Assembly (NCBI GenBank): GCA_030612945.1
Contig: JAUWMY010000054.1
Location: 1 to 10,483 of the forward strand
Length of the DNA stretch: 10,483 nt
Direction: 5' to 3'
Origin: Desulfobacteraceae bacterium
Lineage (GTDB): Bacteria > Desulfobacterota > DSM-4660 > Desulfatiglandales > Desulfatiglandaceae
Of this stretch, positions 1 to 5,876 are shown one piece after another. The first letter of the stretch is position 1, and each line of letters begins with the position of its first letter. The notes under the pieces are model-generated. The model was not told the DNA's origin and ran no database searches. It saw only the letters and a list, made by a program, of their open reading frames with translations. The translations under genes and the position numbers were made by a program.

Positions 1-122
1 CCAAATTAGAAAAAACTACCCGTTTTTCTTCAAGTTTATGCGCTCTTTTCCCACCCGCAAATGTGAACCGCAACACAATTCCTCTTAAAAATTAAACGCT
101 CAAAAAGCAGGAGAAAAATTTA

Positions 123-2867
123 ATGGGTCAAGACAAACCAAAAGGTTCTGTAATGGTAGTAGGCGGTGGAATTGCCGGAATTCAAGCCGCGCTTTCCCTC
201 GCTGGCGCTGGCTACGGAGTTCATCTAATCGAACGTACGCCCTCACTCGGCGGAATGATACCAAATCTGCACCGAATTTATCCACTCTGTGCCTGCTGTA
301 AGCTGGACCCCAGGGCCTCCGCTTGCGAACAGGATCCCAATATTAACGTAATGCTGGATACCACCGTACTCGACATTTCTGGAGACACGGGGAATTTCAG
401 TGTTACAGTAAAAACTGCAAATGACGAAAAAACCGTTAATACCGGTGCCATTATCCTTGCGGCCGGGATCGAACCCTTTGATCCAACAAAATATGACACA
501 TATTCCTATGGATCCCTTCCCAATGTGCTTACCAGTGTGGAGTATGAACAGAGCCAGAAGCCCCTTGGGCCTGGGAAAGGCATTTTGAGAAGACCCTCCG
601 ATGGTCAGGCCCCCAGAAAAATAGCCTGGCTTCAGTGTGTGGGCTCCCGTGATATCAACCAGTGTGATGCCCCCTATTGCTCATCAGTTTGTTGCATGTA
701 CGCGCTGAAGGAGGCCGTTAACACAAAAGAATTTGATGAAGATATTGAAACAACCATTTTTTACATGGATATGCGAACCCATGGAAAAGGGTTCGAAGAT
801 TATCTTAACGAGGCCATTTCACGGGGTGTTCAGCTTGTGCGAAGCAGGGTTCATACAATTAATCCTGTTCCGGATGGCAACGATCTCGAAATTGTTTACG
901 CAGGCGATGACGAACAAATGCAGAAGGAAACTTTTGATATGGTCGTCCTTTCTGTGGGCATCAGACCATCCGGAGAGGCCATTGAGCTGGCCAGGAAAAT
1001 CGGGGTGGATATAAATGAAAATCAGTTTGTGGTCAAGGAACCCTTCAAACCCGTTTCAACCAATATTCCCGGCATATTTGTTTGTGGTGGACTGAGCGGA
1101 CCTTTTGATATTGGCGAATCCATTAACCAGGCTGCTGCTTCGGTATCTGAAGTCGCCGCCATATTGGGGCCTGAATCGTTTTCACCTCCGCCAGGCTACC
1201 CGAAGCCGTCAAAATCCGGGGCAAAGAAACCCAAGGTCCTCCTTGCCTATCACTTCTGTCCCGGTATGGCGCCTGACCTGAGTGTTGACCTGGAAAAGCA
1301 GGCAAAGGGAATTCCCGGTGTCTGCTCCACCATAAGGGTCGAGGGCGATATCCTGACCAGCATCACGGATAAGATAAAAGAAACCGATGCCAACAGACTG
1401 GTTTTTGCAAGTTGCACGCCGGCAGTGCACAAAAATCTCATTGAGGAAGCCCTCAAGCTGGCCGGTCTAAATCCATACCTTTACGAGACAGTGGACTTGA
1501 GGGCTATCGATCCAGGGACGGCAGATGTGCAATTAAGAGACCGGCTCCGGATGGGTGTTGCCCGGGTCGCCCTTATAACGCCGCCACCTCTAAGGCAAAT
1601 ACCGGTCGTCAAGCGGGCCCTGGTGGTGGGAGGCGGTATTGCCGGTCTTGAAACCGCTCTTGCCATTTCCAGAGAAGGTTATCCGGTCACTCTTGTTGAA
1701 AAACAAAAAGAACTTGGCGGGCATGGCCGTCATGTAAAGGCTACCTGGCAGGGTTATGACGTCCAGAAATACCTTAAGGCCATTATCTCTTCGGTCAAAA
1801 AAGACAAAAACATCAAGGTTATGACGGAAGCTACGGTTAAAGAGAACAAAGGATTTCCAGGCAAATTCGTTTCCATTGTAGAAAAAAAAGGTAAAGAGAA
1901 AAGTATATCTCATGGTGTAAGTATCCTGGCACCAGGTGGAAATCCCATCGAACCGAGGGAGTATTTATACGGCAAAAACAAAAATGTCTACCTGTGGTCC
2001 GAACTTAGCGAAAAATTGCTAAAGGCCCCCAAATCCATTGAGGGCGCTAAGGCAGGCGTCTTCATACAGTGCGTGGGGTCAAGAGAACCTGACGTGCCGC
2101 ATTGCAGCAATTTCTGCTGTTCTTTCACTGTTAGGACGGCTGTTGATCTAAAAATAAAAAACCCGGGCATGAATATTTATGTCCTTTATCGGGAGATGCG
2201 CACATACGGAGAAAGGGAAAACCTTTACAAGGAAGCACGGGACAAAGGGGTGATCTTTATCCGTTATGATCTTGAGAACAAGCCGGTGGTCGAGTCTCTG
2301 GACAATGAGGGTAAGCTCAAGGTGACAGTTTACGATCCGATCCTGGAAAGACCCGTCGGTCTTACAGCCGACTTTGTCTCCCTTCAAAGTGCAATTGTGG
2401 GAAAGAGCAATCAGGAATTGGCCGATATCTTCAGGGTGAATCTGGACCGTAACGGATTTTTTGCCGAATCCCCGGAAAAAATGAAACCTGTGGATGCCAG
2501 CAGTGAGGGTGTCTATCTGGCAGGCCTTGGTCTTTATCCCAAAGATACGGGAGACAGCATCACCCAGGCCAAAGCCGCAGCGGCCCGGGCCTTAGAAATT
2601 CTGAGCCAGGACAAGGTCCAGGTGGGAGGGATGGTGGCTGAGGTCAACCCGGAAAAATGCGCTGTGTGCTGCACCTGTGTCAGGACATGCCCTTTTAGCG
2701 TTCCTTATATTGACCATGAAACCGGCGCAGCCTACATTGATCCCGGTCTTTGCCAGGGTTGCGGTATGTGTGTGGCAGAATGCCCGGGCAAGGCCATTGT
2801 AATGGGCACATGCAGTGACCAGATGTTAATTGAAGCACCGGCCGTGCTTTTTGCGATTGACTATTGA
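123..2867 (+). CDS. hdrA: HdrA-like iron-sulfur flavoprotein with two FAD modules
   Basis: This is a 914-aa cytoplasmic electron-transfer subunit related to heterodisulfide reductase subunit A. The first FAD module has a GGGIAG dinucleotide loop at residues 14-19 and an acidic residue after strand 2 (E37). Its iron-sulfur signature is C172, C186, C190 and C191, the CVGSR...CSxVCC pattern of HdrA. Residues about 370-490 match the domain that normally starts HdrA (degenerate HFCPGMAP; SCTPAVHK at 430-437). A second FAD module follows (GGGIAG 503-508, E526; C650, C661, C665, C666). The C-terminus carries two [4Fe-4S] motifs: C846, C849, C852, C856 and C877, C880, C883, C887. It therefore reads as a QmoA/HdrA-type module fused to an HdrA lacking its inserted ferredoxin domain. 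The AGGAG at 109-113 supports this start. The downstream mvhD, metV and metF genes suggest electron flow to or from methylene-tetrahydrofolate reduction. The last codons (AIDY, stop) lie inside a repeat unit. QmoA/QmoB-like roles are possible, but no aprAB is visible. Confidence 0.9.
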   Translation: MGQDKPKGSVMVVGGGIAGIQAALSLAGAGYGVHLIERTPSLGGMIPNLHRIYPLCACCKLDPRASACEQDPNINVMLDTTVLDISGDTGNFSVTVKTANDEKTVNTGAIILAAGIEPFDPTKYDTYSYGSLPNVLTSVEYEQSQKPLGPGKGILRRPSDGQAPRKIAWLQCVGSRDINQCDAPYCSSVCCMYALKEAVNTKEFDEDIETTIFYMDMRTHGKGFEDYLNEAISRGVQLVRSRVHTINPVPDGNDLEIVYAGDDEQMQKETFDMVVLSVGIRPSGEAIELARKIGVDINENQFVVKEPFKPVSTNIPGIFVCGGLSGPFDIGESINQAAASVSEVAAILGPESFSPPPGYPKPSKSGAKKPKVLLAYHFCPGMAPDLSVDLEKQAKGIPGVCSTIRVEGDILTSITDKIKETDANRLVFASCTPAVHKNLIEEALKLAGLNPYLYETVDLRAIDPGTADVQLRDRLRMGVARVALITPPPLRQIPVVKRALVVGGGIAGLETALAISREGYPVTLVEKQKELGGHGRHVKATWQGYDVQKYLKAIISSVKKDKNIKVMTEATVKENKGFPGKFVSIVEKKGKEKSISHGVSILAPGGNPIEPREYLYGKNKNVYLWSELSEKLLKAPKSIEGAKAGVFIQCVGSREPDVPHCSNFCCSFTVRTAVDLKIKNPGMNIYVLYREMRTYGERENLYKEARDKGVIFIRYDLENKPVVESLDNEGKLKVTVYDPILERPVGLTADFVSLQSAIVGKSNQELADIFRVNLDRNGFFAESPEKMKPVDASSEGVYLAGLGLYPKDTGDSITQAKAAAARALEILSQDKVQVGGMVAEVNPEKCAVCCTCVRTCPFSVPYIDHETGAAYIDPGLCQGCGMCVAECPGKAIVMGTCSDQMLIEAPAVLFAIDY

Positions 2868-3085
2868 CCATTTTGGATTGACTATTTTCGATTGACTATT
2901 GACTATTGATTATTTCGTCTTCTGCGGTGATAGGAAGAAGAGCTTTGACTACCGCCCCCTTGGTCCTGTATCCGGAGGGAAAATAAAATACCATTGCGCT
3001 CAAATTCATGTTTGCCATGTAAACAACTATAAATATATTAGAGGATTTCCAGAAACCTCCAACCAACAATTGTCAATAGTCAATC
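2855..3085. repeat. GATTGACTATTGA repeat cluster with inverted end, MITE-like
   Basis: The gap between hdrA and mvhD is built around the unit GATTGACTATTGA. Direct copies lie at 2855-2867 and 2876-2886 (shortened), and an extended copy at 2890-2914. The reverse complement occurs at 3073-3085, just before the mvhD ribosome binding site. The outer 14 bases at 2890-2903 are a perfect inverted match to 3072-3085 and enclose a segment of about 196 bases. The first copy overlaps the 3' end of hdrA and provides its stop codon. The arrangement resembles a small non-autonomous inverted-repeat element or an intergenic palindromic repeat. No transposase or clear target-site duplication is seen, so mobility is only an inference. 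A 67-codon open frame across it (2899-3102) has no family resemblance and is not called as a gene. Confidence 0.75.
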
Positions 3086-3103
3086 AAAAGAGGGAGAATT
3101 AGT

Positions 3104-3514
3104 ATGAGTGATAACTTCAGACCCAAAATCGTTGCCTTCTACTGTTCAAATTGTGCCTCATCCGCCGCTAACGTGGCCGAAGGCATGGATAAGGCATTGC
3201 CGGACAACGTGAAAATGGTCCAGGTTCCCTGTACAGGCCGCCTTGAAATCCTGCACCTTCTAAAGCCATTTGAGGAAGGCGCAGACGGCGTATACGTTGC
3301 CGGCTGCCAGGAAGACAGCTGCCAGTATGTGACCGGCATCACCAAGGCAGCCAAAAGGGTGGCGTATGTTAAAAACACATTGGAACAGTTGGATATAGAA
3401 CCCGAGAGGATAAACATATACAACCTCTCCGCAGGTAAGGGCCAGGCATTTGTGGATGTGGCCTTAGAGATGAACGACAGAGTTAGAGAACTGGGGCCGG
3501 TACTGTCAGAATAA
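3104..3514 (+). CDS. mvhD: MvhD/FlpD-type hydrogenase iron-sulfur subunit
   Basis: This 136-aa protein is a small [2Fe-2S] electron-transfer subunit of the MvhD/FlpD family, which passes electrons between HdrA and a partner oxidoreductase. The family signature is clear: FYCSNC near the N-terminus (C14, C17), VPCTGR (C43), then GADGVYVAGCQEDSCQY (C68, C73). A C-terminal part (NLSAGKG, then VRELGP) is also typical. The length is normal for a stand-alone MvhD. The start is supported by AGGGAG at 3091-3096, 7 bases upstream. It lies between hdrA and metV in the same orientation, so it probably bridges the HdrA-like protein to the MetVF pair. No hydrogenase large or small subunit is present in the window, so the 'hydrogenase' in the family name should not be read as evidence of H2 metabolism here. 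Confidence 0.92.
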   Translation: MSDNFRPKIVAFYCSNCASSAANVAEGMDKALPDNVKMVQVPCTGRLEILHLLKPFEEGADGVYVAGCQEDSCQYVTGITKAAKRVAYVKNTLEQLDIEPERINIYNLSAGKGQAFVDVALEMNDRVRELGPVLSE

Positions 3515-3543
3515 AAATTTAGATACGCTGCGAGGAATACGTA

Positions 3544-4212
3544 ATGATTGTTGCTGAACCAAAACCTATCAAAGAAATACTTGAGATGGTCAAGGATTAT
3601 AATAAAATCCTTGTCCTGGGATGTAAGGGCTGCGTTACAGTCTGCAACGTAGGTGGCACAAAAGAGGCGGCCATTTTGGCCTCTACCCTAAAAATCGCTG
3701 CAAGAAAAAATGGTAAAAAAATCGAGGTCGAAGAGCACACTCTCGAACGCCAGTGCGATCCTGAATATGTGGATGAAGTCAAAGATATGATCGACGACTA
3801 TGATGCCATTATATCCATCGCCTGTGGCGTGGGACCGCAGTTTCTTTCTGAACGGTATCCTACTGCAAGGGTTTTCCCGGGCGTAAACACCAAATTCATG
3901 GGTGGCGCTGTTGAGCATGGCGTCTGGTCTGAGAGATGTGCTGGATGCGGGCAATGTGTGGTTCATCACTTTGGTGGTCTCTGCCCAATTGCACGCTGTT
4001 CAAAGAGTCTCTTGAACGGGCCTTGCGGGGGGTCTTCCAATGGAAAATGTGAGATATCCCAAGACGTTGACTGCATCTGGGATATTATCGTCAGAAAGAT
4101 GACAGAGTTGGGCCGCCTGGAAGAGCTCCTTGAATTCATGCCGCCCAAAAGCTGGATAACGGCCAGAGACGGCGGACCAAGAAGACTTATCAGGGAGGAA
4201 CTGGTAATATGA
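3544..4212 (+). CDS. metV: MetV, zinc/iron-sulfur partner subunit of methylene-THF reductase
   Basis: This 222-aa protein belongs to the MetV family (methylene-tetrahydrofolate reductase C-terminal family), the partner of MetF in the MetFV complexes of acetogens. The N-terminal half starts a Rossmann-like fold with LVLGCKGCVTVC (C27, C30, C34), followed by C71 and C94. The C-terminal half carries the cysteine-rich signature CAGCGQC (132-138), then CPIARC (147-152), NGPCGG (C161), C169 and C177, expected to hold a metal or iron-sulfur site. I cannot assign individual ligands by eye. The start is supported by GAGGA at 3532-3536. The stop overlaps the metF start by 4 bases (ATGA), which implies translational coupling and a matched amount of both subunits. 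MetV is thought to carry electrons from the Hdr/MvhD side to the MetF flavin; that route is inferred for this organism. Confidence 0.9.
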   Translation: MIVAEPKPIKEILEMVKDYNKILVLGCKGCVTVCNVGGTKEAAILASTLKIAARKNGKKIEVEEHTLERQCDPEYVDEVKDMIDDYDAIISIACGVGPQFLSERYPTARVFPGVNTKFMGGAVEHGVWSERCAGCGQCVVHHFGGLCPIARCSKSLLNGPCGGSSNGKCEISQDVDCIWDIIVRKMTELGRLEELLEFMPPKSWITARDGGPRRLIREELVI

Positions 4213-5141
4213 GCGAATACAAATCAGGAAGCAATCTGGAAAAAGTATTAAAGGCCGGACATTTCGCTTTTACCGGTGAATGCGGTCCTCCTCTGGGTGC
4301 CAACGTTGAACATCTCAAAGAAAAGGCCGGACACCTGAAAGGGTGTGTGGACGCGGTGAATGTTACTGATAATCAGACAGCAGTGGTGCGCATGTCAAGC
4401 TGGGCCGCCTCACTTATCCTGCTGCAGGAGGGTCTGGAGCCCAATTTTCAGATGGTCTGTCGCGATCGCAACCGTCTTGCCATACAGAGCGACATTCTTG
4501 GGGTCTATTCCCATGGGATCAGGAATATGCTCTGCCTTTCCGGCGACCATCAGAGATTCGGCAATCATCCTGAGGCCAAAAATGTCTTTGACATTGACTC
4601 CATGCAATTGATCTACACGGTCAAAACAATGAGGGATGAAGGCACTTTCCTGAATGGCCAGGATATCGATGTGCCGCCAGAACTTTTTATTGGCGCGGCA
4701 TCCAACCCATTTGCCGAGCCCTTTGAATTCCGTGTACACCGCCTGGCCAAAAAAATCGCTGCCGGGGCCGACTTTATCCAGACCCAATGTATATATAACA
4801 TGGATCGATTCCGGGAATTCATGAAAAGGGCCGTTGACATGGGGCTTCACGAGAAATGCTATATTCTGGCCGGTGTCACCCCCATGAAAAGCGTAGGTAT
4901 GGCACGGTACATGGCAAAGCAGGTGCCTGGTATGGATGTGCCAGCACCCCTTATCAAGCGACTCCAGGGGGCTGGTAAAGGTAAAGTGGCTGGAGAAGGT
5001 ATTAAATTTGCAATAGAGCAGATTGAGGAATTCAAAGAAATGGAAGGGGTGGCCGGCGTTCACCTCATGGCTATAGAGTGGGAGCATCGTGTTCCGGAAA
5101 TCTCGGAATTGGCAGGCATGCTTCCCAGGCCAAAGGTGTAA
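4209..5141 (+). CDS. metF: Methylenetetrahydrofolate reductase (MetF)
   Basis: This 310-aa flavoprotein should interconvert 5,10-methylene- and 5-methyl-tetrahydrofolate in the methyl branch of the Wood-Ljungdahl pathway. The length fits the bacterial MetF barrel. By-eye alignment to E. coli MetF places the catalytic glutamate at E24 (TGECGPP), the flavin/folate-contacting aspartate at D113 (LSGDH) and the folate-binding glutamine at Q193 (QTQCIY). The typical DRNRLAIQSDILG segment is at 86-98. AGGGAGGA at 4192-4199, 9 bases upstream, fixes the start inside the end of metV. The gene closes the operon and is followed by an intrinsic terminator. Since metV is adjacent, the electron source is probably an iron-sulfur/Hdr module rather than free NADH; this is inferred from the M. 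thermoacetica MetFV-Hdr system. All key positions are intact, unlike the second MetF-like protein at 9454-10329. Confidence 0.93.
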   Translation: MSEYKSGSNLEKVLKAGHFAFTGECGPPLGANVEHLKEKAGHLKGCVDAVNVTDNQTAVVRMSSWAASLILLQEGLEPNFQMVCRDRNRLAIQSDILGVYSHGIRNMLCLSGDHQRFGNHPEAKNVFDIDSMQLIYTVKTMRDEGTFLNGQDIDVPPELFIGAASNPFAEPFEFRVHRLAKKIAAGADFIQTQCIYNMDRFREFMKRAVDMGLHEKCYILAGVTPMKSVGMARYMAKQVPGMDVPAPLIKRLQGAGKGKVAGEGIKFAIEQIEEFKEMEGVAGVHLMAIEWEHRVPEISELAGMLPRPKV

Positions 5142-5169
5142 CAGGATTCACGCTTGACAGATAATATTC

Positions 5170-5211
5170 AAGCCCGGGGGATCATGCAGCAATGACCCTT
5201 CGGGCTTTTTT
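5170..5211 (+). terminator. Intrinsic terminator after metF
   Basis: A GC-rich stem pairs AAGCCCG (5170-5176) with CGGGCTT (5201-5207). It extends inward through GGG and TCAT (5178-5185, with one bulged A at 5181) pairing with ATGA and CCC (5192-5198), leaving a six-base loop. A run of six T follows at 5206-5211. It lies 28 bases past the metF stop and should end transcription of the hdrA-mvhD-metV-metF operon. Confidence 0.88.
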
Positions 5212-5346
5212 CTTGAATTCCGGCCAAAATTGGCCATAATAGTAAAAAAATTCAAATGATCGATTACAACAAATCAACTACCATCCCTAAAAGGGTCCAA
5301 ATATGTAAATAAAATGAATTCGAATGACAAAGGTAAAAGCCCAAAT

Positions 5347-5522
5347 TTCAAATGAATGTCAAATGACAAATGCTAAAAAATATATGCTCACCCATTATTT
5401 CAAACGCGGCCTACACTGGTGAAGATGCACAATGGGAAAAAGATAAATAACTGATCGTTTTGGAAAACATTTTGACATTGGGGTTTTGGATTTGATTTGG
5501 CATTTGGATTTTGTCATTTGAA
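5347..5522. repeat. CAAATGA-unit inverted-repeat element
   Basis: The left arm holds tandem-like units CAAATGA (5349-5355 and 5360-5366) and CAAATG (5367-5372). The right arm holds the complementary units CATTTG (5501-5506) and TCATTTG (5514-5520). TCAAATGACAAA (5359-5370) is a perfect 12-base inverted match to 5510-5521, and TTCAAATGA (5347-5355) to 5514-5522. The enclosed 130-140 bases are AT-rich and non-coding. Size and design resemble the element at 2855-3085, but the unit sequence differs. It could be a degenerate non-autonomous mobile element or an intergenic palindromic repeat. Confidence 0.65.
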
Positions 5523-5606
5523 CTTTATTCAATAGGGCATCACAAATCACTATCTAACACGCATAGAAATACTATAAAAAACCATTCTGTTTATGCCGGT
5601 TAAACT

Positions 5607-5876
5607 ATGATCATTACGACGAGTGGCGGTAGAACGTTTGACACGGAAAAAGACCTGACAGCACCTGAACGTCATGTGCTCCAGAAATTGTTTGCCTGGC
5701 AAGACATGGCTGACAGTGTTGAGCAATTCAGAGAGAAAAAAGAGGAGGCGCTTCAAAAAGGATGGAACAATTCAGGTCCCATAAGAGCAAGTGTTGCTTT
5801 AAAATTGATAGCTAAGTACATGGAAAATAAGGCAATCGACAGGCTCAAAAAAAAGTCTAATAGGAGAACCATTTGA
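5607..5876 (+). CDS. Small conserved-looking hypothetical protein, kinase-coupled
   Basis: This 89-aa protein is one I cannot assign to a named family. It has no signal peptide or membrane segment. Residues 19-83 look largely helical and charged: APERHVLQKLFAWQDMADS, then a lysine/glutamate-rich stretch at 42-51, a WNNSGPIR turn at 53-60 and a basic C-terminus (KKKSNRR). The first in-frame start after an upstream stop (5601-5603) is ATG 5607, but no clear ribosome binding site precedes it; the next methionine is residue 34. Its stop overlaps the TTG start of the histidine kinase by 4 bases (TTGA). That overlap, together with a good ribosome binding site for the kinase inside this gene (5861-5866), argues that the frame is truly translated. 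It may be a kinase accessory or adaptor protein; this is inference from position only. Confidence 0.65.
   Translation: MIITTSGGRTFDTEKDLTAPERHVLQKLFAWQDMADSVEQFREKKEEALQKGWNNSGPIRASVALKLIAKYMENKAIDRLKKKSNRRTI
5861..5875 (+). promoter_or_regulatory. Ribosome binding site deciding a TTG start
   Basis: TAGGAG at 5861-5866 lies 6 bases before TTG at 5873-5875. No ATG or GTG with comparable spacing opens the same frame, so the histidine kinase most likely starts at TTG, within the stop region of the preceding small gene. Confidence 0.7.

Larger units (their letters stand above)
5142..5606. other. 465-base gene-free region: terminator and repeats
   Basis: No credible coding frame or structural RNA is visible in this AT-rich stretch. 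It holds the metF terminator, a short perfect hairpin with stem GGCCAA/TTGGCC and a two-base loop (5222-5235), and an inverted-repeat element built on CAAATGA units (5347-5522). A promoter for the downstream signalling operon should lie here. I see no convincing -35/-10 pair: a TTGACA at 5472-5477 lacks a -10 at proper spacing, and a TATAAA at 5573-5578 lacks a -35. Confidence 0.7.

Noticed and set aside
123..2867. Assignment as QmoA/QmoB of the sulfate-reduction Qmo complex
   Set aside because: The halves resemble QmoA/HdrA, but no aprAB or qmoC is present, and the neighbours are mvhD, metV and metF, which favour the Hdr-MetVF context.
2855..2914. Possible CRISPR-like array from the repeated GATTGACTATTGA unit
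   Set aside because: Units are short, imperfect and spaced only 3-8 bases apart, with no spacer-sized intervals and no cas genes; an intergenic repeat explains them better.
2899..3102. 67-codon open frame between hdrA and mvhD
   Set aside because: It begins in the repeat array and ends in the inverted copy, has no ribosome binding site and resembles no family; it is best explained by the repeat element.
4410..5087. 225-codon open frame on the minus strand
   Set aside because: It lies entirely antisense to the well-supported metF and shows no domain signature; it is a shadow of the coding bias.
5472..5477. TTGACA as a -35 element for the signalling operon
   Set aside because: No -10-like hexamer lies 16-18 bases downstream; the match falls at the edge of the inverted-repeat right arm.
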